Source: Rhizobium sp. BK313 | GTDB taxonomy: Bacteria; Pseudomonadota; Alphaproteobacteria; Rhizobiales; Rhizobiaceae | Assembly: GCF_014193655.1 (NCBI RefSeq) | Contig: NZ_JACHZQ010000002.1 | Span: 677,827-741,826, forward strand | Length of the DNA: 64,000 bases | Direction of reading: 5' to 3' | Shown here: one piece after another, positions 8,996-22,880 of the stretch | Numbering within the stretch: the stretch's first letter is position 1 | Layout: every line of letters begins with the position of its first letter | Made by a program: the position numbers and the translations under genes | Notes under the pieces: generated by a model | What the model saw: the letters and a program-made list of their open reading frames with translations, nothing else | The model's database searches: none | What the model was told of the DNA's origin: nothing

Positions 8996-11206
8996 TTAAG
9001 CTCGCCTCAAGAAGATCTCAAGCATTCGCGGTTCCGGGGAGGCAGGTATGCCGACTGCTACACCGCCTTTGTGTTCCCGGAAGGTCGCCACAAGGCCATC
9101 GAGATAGATGCCGATCGCTTCGCCCGCCGCTATCGATGGCAAGAAAATTTCGCCGTCGCTCTCGACGGAATCAATCGACATACGCAAGCACCCGGCGCTG
9201 ATCGACAGTCTGGAAATTCGAAGCTTGAGCTCAGTCTCCAGCGAAGGTTCGCCATTGATCGAGAGCGATAGCCGCCCATTCGATATGGCGACGGTGATCG
9301 GCCCGTGTGGAGAGACCACGGGCCCAAGCGTTGTATCCTGCTGTTCATTGCTGATCGTCCAACCGCGCCATGGATCTACATCGAGAACGTCGGCCATGGC
9401 CATGAGCGGCAACAGACCGGCCCAGATATAGAAGGGATCGGTATCTCCCTGGTCCATAGCTTCGCCCGTTTGCGAATTGTAGTTTTCTGCCGCTATCCGC
9501 GATCCTCGCCAGGATTTGAGGAAGAGCCGCCTTGATTGCTCCATCAGGGTGCGTGCTTCTTCGTCAAGGTCGTATCTCTTCAGGCCGAGCCAGACGAGAT
9601 AGTTGACGTTTGGCCAGATCCGGCCGCGCCAATAGACGTTTTCGGCAAAAGCCGGATCGTTTCTCGTCGCATTCGGAAGGCCGAATTCGCCGGCAAATAG
9701 GCTCTCGTCCTTCAGGTGGCCGATCAAGTAGCGCGCTTGCTCGTCACTCGCGGCACCGCACAAAAGAGGATAGAAGCTCGTCGGCGACAAGGACTTTACG
9801 AAAGCTCCGGAACGCTGGCGGTTGGCGAAAATTTTCCCTTGATCGTCCCAGAGTTCCTCGCGAATGCGTTCGCGCAATTTCATTGCAATCGCTTCAAATT
9901 GAGCTGCGTCCTGCCGTTTGCCAAGAACCGTCGCCAATTTTGCAAGCATTTCAGCGTCGAGCGCCACGGCGCAGTTCAGGCCAAGATCGAAGGTTGAGAG
10001 CGTCCGCGTTGCCGGATCGTAGACCGCCTCGTCATGCGTTGCGGAATTATCCATGCCGGTCTCATTGCGCGCGCCAAAGAAAGTTCCCTTGTAGAGGGCT
10101 TCTCCTACATCCGAGGTGCCGCAGGAAACCATTCCGCGCCCCTCCGGATCGCGGTTTGCCCACCACCATCGATGAGCGCGGACAAGAACGCCATAGTTTG
10201 CTTCGACAATCGAACGTTCGCCGCTTCGCTGGTAAAGGTTCCAGACGACGAATGATCCGAGTGGCGGTTGGGTCCGGTCGACCCATGCATCGTTTGACGT
10301 GACGATGCAGGCGACATTGCCTTGCGGCGTTGATCCCGCAAACGCCGCAGCTAGGTTCTCGCGGGCGACATCCATGTCAAACAGCCCCGAAAGCAGCGCG
10401 GCGTAGGTCTGGTCGTTGTACCAGACGGCGAATTTTCCGAGATTCCAGATTCGGGTGACCGCCGTGTAAGGCCTGTTGTTGGTCTCGTCCCAGATGGTGT
10501 TCCAGCCAACGATATCGCGAACTGCTGCCAGCAATTCGTTGGTCTGGTCCGGCTCAAGGCTGTCAGCCTCTTTGAGGGCTGCCCGTGCCTTTTCGATCGC
10601 CAGATCCGCGCGATCGGCCACGGCGGCGGCGTATCGGCCATCGCGCATCATTTCCAGATTGAAGCGTAGTCCGATGACGGGGGATGCGCTGCTCCGGCTA
10701 TCGAGGTAAAAGTAGCCGTTCTCCTCAAAATCCCGGCGCAGATCTTCGATGCTGTTGTGCCCCGTGACTTGAACGGGCTTTTCGTTGCTGACGATCGCAA
10801 CAAACCTTTGCCCCACCTTGACGAGGGTCGCACCGGCAGCCTCGTCGTAAATGACATCCGCGCCGTCTGCGGAAATCGCCAGGGTCACCCAGAAACGCAG
10901 ACCCCATTCTCCGGTCGATAGCGTTTTCCAACCGCCGTGAATGACGAAGGGGTCAGGCTTCTTCCAAAAAAGGGAAAGAGCGGTGCCGGCGTGCTCTGTC
11001 TGCAGCGATACCTCGGAACCGTCGAGCTCGTGCCGGCCCAGACGGACCTTGTCGTGCCGCGGTTCGATAGCTGAGGTCTTTCGGGTGCGGGTCGAATACA
11101 AAATGGGTGTCAGGCGAACCCCCAGCGGAAGAAACACCATCTCGGCCGGCCGATCGGCCCATGTATTCCAGGCGCGCTGAAGGGGAATGGTTGTATGCTG
11201 CGGCAT
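8996..11206 (-). CDS. GH63/MGH1-like glycoside hydrolase
   Basis: A 736-residue protein with no signal peptide. The C-terminal two thirds look like the (alpha/alpha)6 barrel of GH63/GH37 enzymes: VYWRGRIWPNVNYLVWLGL is close to the family's WRGPVWPNMNYL signature, and GDTDPFYIWAGLLPLMAM matches the usual end near the general base. The N-terminal 200 or so residues are beta-rich, followed after the barrel by a second beta region. Family members cleave alpha-glucosides or mannosylglycerate-type bonds; the substrate here is unknown. It starts 3 bp after the preceding glycosidase gene, so translation is likely coupled. Confidence 0.75.
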   Translation of the reverse strand: MPQHTTIPLQRAWNTWADRPAEMVFLPLGVRLTPILYSTRTRKTSAIEPRHDKVRLGRHELDGSEVSLQTEHAGTALSLFWKKPDPFVIHGGWKTLSTGEWGLRFWVTLAISADGADVIYDEAAGATLVKVGQRFVAIVSNEKPVQVTGHNSIEDLRRDFEENGYFYLDSRSSASPVIGLRFNLEMMRDGRYAAAVADRADLAIEKARAALKEADSLEPDQTNELLAAVRDIVGWNTIWDETNNRPYTAVTRIWNLGKFAVWYNDQTYAALLSGLFDMDVARENLAAAFAGSTPQGNVACIVTSNDAWVDRTQPPLGSFVVWNLYQRSGERSIVEANYGVLVRAHRWWWANRDPEGRGMVSCGTSDVGEALYKGTFFGARNETGMDNSATHDEAVYDPATRTLSTFDLGLNCAVALDAEMLAKLATVLGKRQDAAQFEAIAMKLRERIREELWDDQGKIFANRQRSGAFVKSLSPTSFYPLLCGAASDEQARYLIGHLKDESLFAGEFGLPNATRNDPAFAENVYWRGRIWPNVNYLVWLGLKRYDLDEEARTLMEQSRRLFLKSWRGSRIAAENYNSQTGEAMDQGDTDPFYIWAGLLPLMAMADVLDVDPWRGWTISNEQQDTTLGPVVSPHGPITVAISNGRLSLSINGEPSLETELKLRISRLSISAGCLRMSIDSVESDGEIFLPSIAAGEAIGIYLDGLVATFREHKGGVAVGIPASPEPRMLEIFLRRA

Positions 11207-11209
11207 GTC

Positions 11210-13888
11210 TCAGTGTCCCAAGAAGAAGAGGATGGGTGGCTTGGAAAGCCCTGCGGGATCATCGGCATCGCCCTTGAATGGGGTGCCGGCATAATATTTG
11301 TTTGCCGCCGTGGAGGAGACGGCGACTTCGATGACATGAGCCCCTGGCTCGAGCCTGCCAAGGTTGAAGCGATAGGGGCCCCAGCCGCGCCTGCCCGACG
11401 AGCGGGCGTCCACGGTAACGCTCGCGGCCGTGTGTACTGCCGGTAGTTCCAGCAACCATCTGCCGGGCCTTTGCGTGATGATCGTCCGAGAATAGATTGC
11501 CGTACCGGAGCGGGCCTCGAATCCTTGGCCGTCCCAGCCGCGGTCGACCCGAATGGCCACGGCCTCACGCTCTTCCTCGAAACGAAGCGTCCAGCCGTCG
11601 TCCAGAACGATTTCGTGGTCTTCTGGGAGAGTGGGGATGGCGAGGGTTGACGTCAGCGCGAGCTCACTGCTTTTTGTCGAACTGGGCGCGAGCCGCAGGC
11701 AAATCAATTCATAAGGTTCGAGGCTTACCGAAACCTGCGATGAGGATCCATGCCGCTCGACCGCACCGGTCGCGCACGACCAGATTTCGACATCGAAGCC
11801 CGAGCAAAGCGCGAAAATTTCCGTAAGAGGTTCCCGACTGTCGTTAAAGAGAGCGAGCCGCCAGCCGGAGGCATCCTCCCCCAGCCACCGCCAAAACTTG
11901 GCCTCAGCGCCGGTCTGGAGGATGGGGCCACGTTGTCCAAATCCAGATTGCAGGAGAGCGATATCAGCGTCGGCCGGCGGCACGTCGAGTTTGACAGTCG
12001 AAGGATCGGAAATCTGGGCTCCGTCGTCGATCGTCAAAAACTGCTGCCCGCAACCCGATGACCAGACTTGGCCCCCGGCCTTTTTATAACGCTCAAGTGA
12101 GCGAATGGCCTTGCTGTCTTTGACAGCGGTGACGGCAGGCAGCACCACCGCATCGAAAGTCTGGCCGCTGATTTCGATCAGTGACCCGTTAACCGCGGCA
12201 TTGGCCACAGCATCTTCGGAAACGAATAGGAAATCGATACGCTTTTCTAAGAGCGCGCTGCACCAGGCTCCGGTGTGATCTGCGTGTGCGTGTGTTGGGC
12301 CCTCTGCCCATGCCGTCTGGAGGGGATAGAAGATGGCGACACGCGTCAAGGGGTGCGCAGGCTCCAGGAATGCCGATAACCGTGCGGTCTCCTCGGCGAG
12401 TAAATCGTGGAACGGCCACCAGGGTTCGAAGTTGATCCCGGGTGCAAAGTCGAAGCGCGGATTGACGAAGGGCCTCGGATCCGCATTGCCGTCGGACAGA
12501 TAGAGCCCATGCCAGATGGACTGCCGCATGCCGAGAAAATGCATCCTGATCAGATGGTTCCTCAATGTCTCGAGGGTGAGTTCCCATTGTCCTGCGGCTC
12601 TCACCAACGTCCGTTCCGCGGTCGCATAGGTCTCGAGCATGCAGCGGCTCCGGCCATTGGCGCGCGCGACCGAATCCGCAAGTTTTGGGGACAGTTGGGC
12701 AATAAAGTTGTTGGCATCGGCTGCCGTCAGATGGCGGTAAGCATCGATCCCGAAAAAGTCGACAGCGGGCGCAATGCGCGGATCTATACCCTTGAAGGTG
12801 CCATTGAGGCTGAAGCTTCCGACATGAGGCAGGATTTCATGGCCGCTCAACGATAGCCCTTTGTCCTCCGCCCAGGCCCGCAGCGTGCCAAAGAACGCTT
12901 CATTCATCTGCCGGGAGAGAGCGCCATAGGCGTTCGCCCGGATTGCCGCTGTCGAAGGACCGATGTCACGGACTAGGGAAAGGAGCGTGGTTTCGAGCGG
13001 CCGGCCCGTTTGCGCGACCATCGACCTCGCGAGACCAGCTGAAAACGGCAAGCTGTTCTCGAGATTTCCCGTCTTTTGGTCCCAATGATAAAAGCCGGGT
13101 GCCGGCTGATCGTAGAAAATCTGGTCGATCGGATCCGGTATCAATCCCCCGAGCACCGAGACCAAAGGCTCAAGCCCCTGCGTGATAAAAGCCTGGGCCG
13201 CCTCCGGGAGCAGATAATTGATGATGCGGGAGGTCCGGCTTCGCGCGCTCAGAAAAACGGTCGCCTTCATTCCGGCAGGAATGTCGCCAGAGAGCCGAAA
13301 CTCGCAATGCTGGTCGCTGCTGCCGGCAATCGTGACGGCGCCGGGGAAGGGCAGGATTCGGTCTAGCGATGAAATGTCTTCTGCCGGATGCAGGACTGCC
13401 GCCTCGACTTTCCAATCGCACCAGGCAGGATATCCCTCGTCATACTGCCAATCGAGGATGTCCTTTCCCATCCCCGATGTCCAGGACGTGACGATCCCGC
13501 TGACGCGCCCCGTTCGTTCAGAGGTTTCGCTCCAGAACAGATGGCGCTCGCGAAGTTCGTCGCGACCCCTAACCGTGCGTCCAGCAGCCTGTCCGCTGAT
13601 CCAATTATAGTCGTCATAGATTCCGACCCGCAGGCCGAGCGTCTTGGCAGCTTCAACTGCATCCTTGTAAGCGGCGACGAACGTTTCAGACAGGTAATCG
13701 TCGAGCGGCATGGCCAGCCTGGCCTGAATATAGATCCTGCCAAAACCCTTGTCGCGGAAGTCCTCAAGTTGCCGGCCTGTCAAATCCCGGGAGGGGATCG
13801 AATGCCAAAACCAGTAAGCGGCAGGCTTGAATTCACAGCCGGGAGACTGGAAAATTCGTTCGATGAAGGCGTCCTGGCGGGATGGCAT
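11210..13888 (-). CDS. GH106-like (alpha-L-rhamnosidase-type) glycoside hydrolase
   Basis: An 892-aa protein without signal peptide. The N-terminus (FKPAAYWFWHSIP, then LEDFRDKGFGRIYIQ and GIYDDYNWISGQAAGRTV) follows the pattern of GH106-like TIM-barrel enzymes. The C-terminal 200 residues form a GH2-type sugar-binding jelly roll (DGWTLRFEEER, GRWLLELPAVHTAASVTVD). Substrate is not predictable. It begins 11 bp downstream of the nicB stop and is followed after 3 bp by the other glycosidase gene, so it appears to be in the same transcript as the nicotinate hydroxylase genes. That is unusual for nic loci. Confidence 0.7.
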   Translation of the reverse strand: MPSRQDAFIERIFQSPGCEFKPAAYWFWHSIPSRDLTGRQLEDFRDKGFGRIYIQARLAMPLDDYLSETFVAAYKDAVEAAKTLGLRVGIYDDYNWISGQAAGRTVRGRDELRERHLFWSETSERTGRVSGIVTSWTSGMGKDILDWQYDEGYPAWCDWKVEAAVLHPAEDISSLDRILPFPGAVTIAGSSDQHCEFRLSGDIPAGMKATVFLSARSRTSRIINYLLPEAAQAFITQGLEPLVSVLGGLIPDPIDQIFYDQPAPGFYHWDQKTGNLENSLPFSAGLARSMVAQTGRPLETTLLSLVRDIGPSTAAIRANAYGALSRQMNEAFFGTLRAWAEDKGLSLSGHEILPHVGSFSLNGTFKGIDPRIAPAVDFFGIDAYRHLTAADANNFIAQLSPKLADSVARANGRSRCMLETYATAERTLVRAAGQWELTLETLRNHLIRMHFLGMRQSIWHGLYLSDGNADPRPFVNPRFDFAPGINFEPWWPFHDLLAEETARLSAFLEPAHPLTRVAIFYPLQTAWAEGPTHAHADHTGAWCSALLEKRIDFLFVSEDAVANAAVNGSLIEISGQTFDAVVLPAVTAVKDSKAIRSLERYKKAGGQVWSSGCGQQFLTIDDGAQISDPSTVKLDVPPADADIALLQSGFGQRGPILQTGAEAKFWRWLGEDASGWRLALFNDSREPLTEIFALCSGFDVEIWSCATGAVERHGSSSQVSVSLEPYELICLRLAPSSTKSSELALTSTLAIPTLPEDHEIVLDDGWTLRFEEEREAVAIRVDRGWDGQGFEARSGTAIYSRTIITQRPGRWLLELPAVHTAASVTVDARSSGRRGWGPYRFNLGRLEPGAHVIEVAVSSTAANKYYAGTPFKGDADDPAGLSKPPILFFLGH

Positions 13889-13899
13889 CGATCAGACCT

Positions 13900-16800
13900 T
13901 TAGTGGTTCGAGGAGCGCGCTCTTGCGAGCGAGCCAGCGACGTCGGACCACGCAGGTTCGTCCGGTGCAAAACGTGCTCGCAGATAGGCAACGAGATCCT
14001 CGATCGCGCTATCGCTTAATGTCGGTCCGAAGGCCGGCATCGACATCGTCTCGGGCGAATTTCGCATCTTCATCTCCGAGGGTGCCTCGGCCCCGCCCAA
14101 AATGGTCTGAATGACATTGTCGGGCGTCGGCGCGTGCAGGTTTGTGTTCAGGGCAAGCGAGGAGAGTGCGCGGTTGTCGCTGTGGCACGTGGCGCATGCC
14201 CCCTCAAAGATCCTCTGGCCCCGCGGCGCGACGGCAAGTGCCGCTTGCTTTGAGGTCTCCGCCTTGGCGATTGCCTCATCGGCCTGTTTGTCAGGAGTGG
14301 TTGCCACGGTTTCCGCACTGAGACTTGCCAGATACGCCGCCATCGCCTTGATATCTTGATCGTGCAGCGGCTCCAACGCCCTGACCACATCGCCCATCGG
14401 CCCCAAAGCGCTGCCATGGTGAGCCGAGCTGCCTTTGCGCAGATAGTCGTAAAGGGCCGCCTCCGTCCATTGCACCGGTGTATTTCCCGAACCGTTCAGC
14501 GCCGGCGCGTGCCAGCCGTCCGCAAAGCCGCCGGCAAGGTGGGCCTTGCCCGACATTTCCGCGCCGAAGGTGTTTCTTGGAGAATGACAGGCAGAACAAT
14601 GTCCCAGAGTTTCGACGAGGTAGGCTCCTCTATTCCAGACCGCGTCCCTTTCCGGTGTATATTGCATTTCGCGACCGCGATGGAAGAGCGCATTCCAGCC
14701 CGCCATCAAGGGACGGATATTGTAGGGGAAGGCCAGTTTGGTCTCGGAGATCTTTGCCTCGATCGGCGGCTGGCTCATCAGATAGGCGTAGAGAGCCTGG
14801 AGGTCCGCGTCTTCAGCGCCGGCGAAAGACGTGTAGGGGTGGGCGGGATAGAGATGATGACCGTCGCGGCTCACCCCCCTGCGCATGGCCCGCTCGAAGG
14901 CCGGATAGGACCATCCCCCGATCCCCGTCGCGACGTCCGGGCTGATATTGCTGGCGTAGATATCGCCGAACGGCGTCTCGAGGCGGCGACCGCCGCCGAA
15001 AGCCTGTCCATCGCCCGAAACGTGACAGACATTGCAGGCGCCGGCAGCTGCAGCGAGCCTGCCCCGCTCGATTGTCGAGGCGGAGAAGACCCCGGGTTCC
15101 GGACGGCTGATCGTTGCTATGTTCTGCTGCCAGGGCGAGGCAAGCTGAAGAAGCCCGCCGAACAAGGCAGCAGCCCCTGCTGTTCCCAGAGAAAAGCGCC
15201 GCCATTTCCGGCTGCGCGGCGGGCCTTCCGGTTGCTTGGGGCCTAGGTTACCCAATCCGGCAAGGACGGCTTCCGGTGTCAGGGGCAGCTCGCGAAACCG
15301 CACGCCCGTCGCATCATAGACCGCGTTGGCGATTGCCGCGGCACTTGGGACGGACGCGGATTCTCCGACGCCAAGCGGGGGATCGTTCGGCCGGTCCAGC
15401 ATCAGCACGTCGATCTCGGGCACTTCCGGGAATGTGATGATCGGATAGCCGCCCCACTCTTTCGAGAGCACCGATGTGTCGGAGAATTCGACCTTCTCCT
15501 TCAGGACGCGGCTCGCCGATTGGATGACATTGCCATGGATCTGGTGGCGGACGCCGTCCGGGTTGATCATCAGACCCGCGTCCTGCCCGCAGGTGACCTT
15601 GGTGATCGCTATTTCGCCGGTCTTTTTATTGACGGCGACGTCGGCAACCCAAGCGGCCCAGGCGGCAGCGGTTCCCGGGAATTTTCCGTGCACATAGACC
15701 GCATAGGCAAAGCCGCGCCCGTATAGAAGATCACCTTCCCCGCCCAGACTGCCCCAGGAGGTGTGCGGCTGCCATTTCGCCCTTTCGGCGACCGCCCGGA
15801 CAAGCTCGCTTGCCCGTTCGTCCGGCAGGTAACGCAGCCGGTACTCGATCGGGTCGACCTGAGCGGCGGCCGCCAGCTCGTCGATGTAGCATTCGTGAGC
15901 GAAGGTATTCGGCATCGCCGAGACGCCGCGCAACCACGAGGCACGGGCAATCGGCGGCATGTCGTAGACCGTGACCCGCAGATTTCCGTAGGCGTAGGGG
16001 GGAATAGCCGTCCGGTCTCCCATCTGCGCCACGTCAGGCACGGGAGCGATCTTGCCCGTCAGGATCAAGGCGAGCGTTGGGGCAAGGTTGGAGGGGTAGC
16101 GGGTTTCGAAATCATAGGCTGCCGGACCGCCGTCTGTGTCGAGGCCGCCGCGCACATCCATGATCTGAGCGGCTCCCTTGGGCTCCCAGGCATGTTCCTG
16201 GTCGCGGGTCAGCTGAACACGGACGGGGGCGCCAACAGCCCTCGAAAGCAGGGCGGCGTCGGCGGTCACATCATCGGCGCAATTTCGTCCGTAGCATCCC
16301 GCCGCCTCAAAGCGTTCGACGACGATCTGCTCTTCGGCCACGTCCATCAGCAGGGCAAGGTCGCGCCGCATCGGATAGGGGTTCTGCGTTCCTGACCATA
16401 CCGTGAGGCTGTCGCCGCTAAAATGCGCGACCGCGCAGGAAGGGCCGATCGAACCATGCATCTGATAGGGCCACACATAGGTGCGGTTCATCGCAGCCGG
16501 CGTGCCTTGAAGCGCAAGATCGACATTTCCGCGGTCGATCAATTGTCGCGCTGTCGCCGGGTTCGCGCGAAGCGCCATCTCCGGCCTGTTTAAGTCCGGG
16601 CGTCGAGTGGGTGCAAGCCATTCGACCTTCAGGGCATCCATGGCGGCGATGGCGTTTTCCTCGCGTGTCGCAACCACGCCGACAAAATCGCCAAGGACGA
16701 CAACGGCTACCAGACCTTCGATGTGAGATACCGAAGTCTCGTCGATGGAAACGAAGCTCGCACCGACATTGTCTCCGTGGTCAAAGCCTCCATAAGGCGG

Positions 16801-17368
16801 CCGTATGACGCGACCGTGCAGCATCCCCGGAATGCGGACGTCATGAACGAAGGTCCAGGCGCCAACAGCCTTGAGCGGGATATCGACTCGCGGTTTCGAT
16901 TTTCCGACAAGGCTGTAATCCTCGACCCTCTTCAGGGAGACATTGGGATCGTACTCCAGATGCTCGTCAAGGCCGCCGACGAGCTCGCCGTAGCTGATCG
17001 CAACGTTCCTTTCATTCGCGCAGGATATGACGCCGTCTTCTATTTTCAGCTCTTCGCCTTCGATCCCGAGGACCGTTCGAGCGCGGTTCGCCAGGAACTG
17101 TCTGGCGGTCGCGGCTGCCTGCCTCAAGGGGATTGCCGTGACCTGTATGGTTTCGCTGGCAATCGTGGCGCCCTGATCCAGTCCGCTGACCGTATTGCCG
17201 AGCACCATCTCGACGCTGTCAAATGCGACGTCCAGCTCTTCGGCAACGATCTGGGCAAGCGAGGTGCGTATTCCGGTTCCGAGATCGACGTGACCGTTGT
17301 AGGCGACGACGTGGCCATCGTCATGGATGACCAGGAACAAAGGGCCGTTCTGCGCCTTGGAGTGAACG

Positions 17369-17376
<8 letters not shown>
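13900..17376 (-). CDS. nicB: Nicotinate hydroxylase large subunit: molybdopterin domain plus triheme cytochrome c (NicB)
   Basis: Converts nicotinate to 6-hydroxynicotinate with NicA and passes electrons to the respiratory chain. About 715 residues form the xanthine-oxidase-family molybdopterin region (GHVDLGTGI near the start; GVGESASVP near its end). A hydrophobic segment around 725-745 follows. Three heme sites come next: CNVCH (781-785), CSACH (927-931), CATCH (1061-1065). The length (1158 aa) and triheme tail match the P. putida NicB type. The start at 17376 is chosen because GGGGAGAG lies just upstream; an ATG at 17403 in the same frame is the alternative. It overlaps the end of nicA. 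Confidence 0.9.
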
Positions 17377-20237
<2,861 letters not shown>

Positions 20238-20293
20238 CATCGCGTGGTGCGATCGCCCCACGTCCCTTCGAACGCATTGCAAAAGGACAAGCC

Positions 20294-21046
20294 GTGCAAA
20301 ACGTCTATCGCATTGGTCAGATTGTACCGAGCTCCAACACGACGATGGAGACCGAAATTCCCGCAATGCTGCTCGCAAGGCAGTCCATACGGCCGGAGCG
20401 CTTCACCTTTCACTCGAGCCGCATGCGTATGAAGACGGTCAAGAAGGAGGAGCTCGCGGCGATGGATGCGGAATCCGATCGTTGCGCTGTCGAACTCTCC
20501 GACGCCCAAGTCGATGTGCTTGGTTATGCTTGCCTAGTGGCGATCATGGCGATGGGTCCCGGCTATCACCGGGAATCGGAAACGCGCCTCAGGGGTCGAA
20601 CTGTCGAAAACGGGACAAATACCCCGGTCGTGACAAGTGCAGGAGCGCTCATCGAAGCGCTCAAGATGATGAAGGCGAAGCGCATCGCAGTCGTCGCCCC
20701 CTACATGAAGCCTCTGACCGAACTTGTGGTCGACTACATTCGGCAGGAAGGCTTCGAGGTCGCTGACTGGCGTGCTCTGGAGATCCCGGACAACCTCGCC
20801 GTCGGCCGCCACGATCCTCAAAACCTTCCTGCCATCGTCGCAGGTCTCGATTTGAGCGGGGTCGATGTGATCGTGCTCTCGGCCTGTGTGCAGATGCCGT
20901 CGCTGCCTGCCATTGCGAAGGTGGAAGCAATGACGGGCAAGCCCGTGGTGACCGCCGCCGTTGCCACCACCTACTGCATGTTGAAGTCGCTGGGGCTGGA
21001 GACGGTGGTCCCCGGGGCGGGCGCGCTTCTGTCGGGCGCATATTAA
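20294..21046 (+). CDS. nicE: Maleate isomerase (NicE)
   Basis: Cofactor-free cis-trans isomerase of the Asp/Glu racemase superfamily, turning maleate into fumarate. The 250 aa equal the family length. The two catalytic cysteines are seen as C80 (GYACLVA) and C198 (LSACVQMPSLP). Translation appears to start at GTG 20294, preceded by AAAGGAC; the opening QNVYRIGQIVPSSNTTME is typical. It follows nicD after a 56-bp gap. Confidence 0.93.
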   Translation: MQNVYRIGQIVPSSNTTMETEIPAMLLARQSIRPERFTFHSSRMRMKTVKKEELAAMDAESDRCAVELSDAQVDVLGYACLVAIMAMGPGYHRESETRLRGRTVENGTNTPVVTSAGALIEALKMMKAKRIAVVAPYMKPLTELVVDYIRQEGFEVADWRALEIPDNLAVGRHDPQNLPAIVAGLDLSGVDVIVLSACVQMPSLPAIAKVEAMTGKPVVTAAVATTYCMLKSLGLETVVPGAGALLSGAY

Positions 21047-21058
21047 GGAGCCTTCGAG

Positions 21059-21712
21059 ATGGAGACAGCCGAAGCCAACTACCAGGGTGTATGGGGAAAC
21101 AGGATCGGCTTCGGCCAATCTCCCGCGTTGCTCGTCATCGACTTCCTGAAGGCCTATACGATTGAGGGCGCCCCCCTCTATGCGCCTGGTGTCGTCGATG
21201 CAGTGGCAAGAACCCCGCGCTTGCTGCAGGAAGCCCGCGCGAAGGGGATCCCGGTCATCCATACGCGCATCCTCTATCTCGCGAAGGACTGCGCCGACGG
21301 CGGGGTCTGGGTCAAGAAGGCTCCGGTCATGAAGGCGATGGTCGAGGGCAACGTGCTTGCGGAATTCTGCGACGGTGTCGAGCCGAAAGACGGAGAGCTG
21401 GTTGTCGTCAAGCAATATGCCAGCGCCTTCTTCGGAACGAGCCTGGCATCCTATCTCCATGCGCGCGGCATCGACACCGTCGTGCTTTCGGGTTGCTCGA
21501 CCAGCGGCTGCATCCGGGCAAGTGCGGTAGATGCAGTTCAGCACGGCTTTCGAACGATCGTTGTGCGCGATTGCGTTGGCGATCGCCATCCCGATCCGCA
21601 TGAGGCCAATCTCTTCGACATCGATAGCAAATACGGCGACGTCGTGTCGCTCGAAGAGGCAATTGCCGCCCTTTCGAGGCGCGGTTCGAGTTCCGCCCCC
21701 GGCGCCGACTGA
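21059..21712 (+). CDS. nicF: Maleamate amidohydrolase (NicF)
   Basis: Isochorismatase-fold cysteine hydrolase (217 aa) converting maleamate to maleate and ammonia. The triad is visible as Asp28 (LVIDF), Lys118 (VVVKQY) and Cys151 in GCSTSGCIRAS. It starts 12 bp after nicE with an AAGGAG site just upstream, in the same operon. Confidence 0.92.
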   Translation: METAEANYQGVWGNRIGFGQSPALLVIDFLKAYTIEGAPLYAPGVVDAVARTPRLLQEARAKGIPVIHTRILYLAKDCADGGVWVKKAPVMKAMVEGNVLAEFCDGVEPKDGELVVVKQYASAFFGTSLASYLHARGIDTVVLSGCSTSGCIRASAVDAVQHGFRTIVVRDCVGDRHPDPHEANLFDIDSKYGDVVSLEEAIAALSRRGSSSAPGAD

Positions 21713-21744
21713 AGATCAAAGCCAAGCAACCAGAGGATAGAACA

Positions 21745-22773
21745 ATGGATAGAAGCGTCTTTACCGAACTTTGCCTCGAGCAGTTGAAAATGAGTGGCGT
21801 TCATGAAGGTGAAAAGGTCGTCGTCCTGTCGCAAGGCGACGATCGCCTCGACTATGCCGATGCTTTTCTGGCCGCCGGCCAGCGGCTCGGCGCCCGGATG
21901 TATCATTTAAGGTTGCCGGCACCTTTGCCGGGGACCGGCAGCTGGGCGGTTGGCCAGACCGGTCTTGCCGGTAATCCGGAGGCGGTGGAAGCCTTGAAAA
22001 AGGCTGACATGGTCGTCGATCTTATTTTCCTGCTGTTCAGCCCGGAGCAGATGGCCATCCAGGCCGCCGGCGCCCGTGTTTTGACCGCCGTCGAACCGGC
22101 GCCTCTTCTCGGCCGGCTGATGCCGACCAAGCAGTTGCGCGAGCGCGTCGAGATCGGCGTCGACTATATGAAACGGGCGAAGACGCTGCGCATCACCAAC
22201 AAGGCTGGAACGGACGTGCTCTACAAGATGGGTGTCTATCCGACCGTCGGCGAATACGGTTGCACCGATGAGGCGGGTCGATGGGACCATTGGCCGGCGG
22301 CATTCGTGTTCTCCGGAGCGTCTGACGACGGGGTCGACGGCCAGATCGTCCTTTCGCCGGGTGACGTGCTTCTGCCCCTCAACATCTATGTCCGCGAGCC
22401 TGTGACCTACACCATCGAAAAAGGCTTCATCCAGGACATCCGCGGCGGGCTCGAGGCCGACCTGATCAAGTCTTACATGAAGACCTTCAACGATCCGCGC
22501 GGCATGGGTATGAGCCATGTCGGATGGGGTCTCGACCACCGCGCCAACTGGCATGGACTGTGCGATTTCGGTGGCGGCATGGGTATGGAGCTGAGGTCGT
22601 TCTACGGCAACGTGATGTTCTCGACCGGACCAAACAACGAGCTGGGCGGACCGAACGATACCGCTTGCCATCTCGATATTCCGATGCGTAATTGCAGCCT
22701 GTTCCTGGACGATGAACCGATCGTCCTGGACGGCGAGATCGCGGTGAAGGAAATGCAGCATAAGTTTGCGTGA
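21745..22773 (+). CDS. nicX: 2,5-dihydroxypyridine 5,6-dioxygenase (NicX)
   Basis: Non-heme Fe(II) ring-cleavage dioxygenase giving N-formylmaleamate. The 342-aa protein has the leucyl-aminopeptidase M29-like fold typical of NicX. The candidate iron ligands are in MSHVGWGLDHRANWHG and NDTACHLDIPMRN near the C-terminus. It is the last enzyme gene of nicCDEFX, so all steps from nicotinate to fumarate are represented. Confidence 0.93.
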   Translation: MDRSVFTELCLEQLKMSGVHEGEKVVVLSQGDDRLDYADAFLAAGQRLGARMYHLRLPAPLPGTGSWAVGQTGLAGNPEAVEALKKADMVVDLIFLLFSPEQMAIQAAGARVLTAVEPAPLLGRLMPTKQLRERVEIGVDYMKRAKTLRITNKAGTDVLYKMGVYPTVGEYGCTDEAGRWDHWPAAFVFSGASDDGVDGQIVLSPGDVLLPLNIYVREPVTYTIEKGFIQDIRGGLEADLIKSYMKTFNDPRGMGMSHVGWGLDHRANWHGLCDFGGGMGMELRSFYGNVMFSTGPNNELGGPNDTACHLDIPMRNCSLFLDDEPIVLDGEIAVKEMQHKFA

Positions 22774-22799
22774 CATCGGCGCCGGCCACCACACGCTTG

Positions 22800-22831
22800 A
22801 GCGGCTGCATCATCGTCATGGTGCAGCCGCT
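22800..22831. repeat. Inverted repeat between nicX and the MarR gene
   Basis: AGCGGCTGCA (22800-22809) and TGCAGCCGCT (22822-22831) form a perfect 10-bp stem with a 12-nt loop. No T tract follows on the plus strand, so it is more likely an intercistronic hairpin that protects the upstream mRNA or partly terminates than a full terminator. Confidence 0.55.
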
Positions 22832-22880
22832 TGCAAAAAAATGGGATGAAACGAGTGGCGCGGGAGGTTTTTTGATCAGA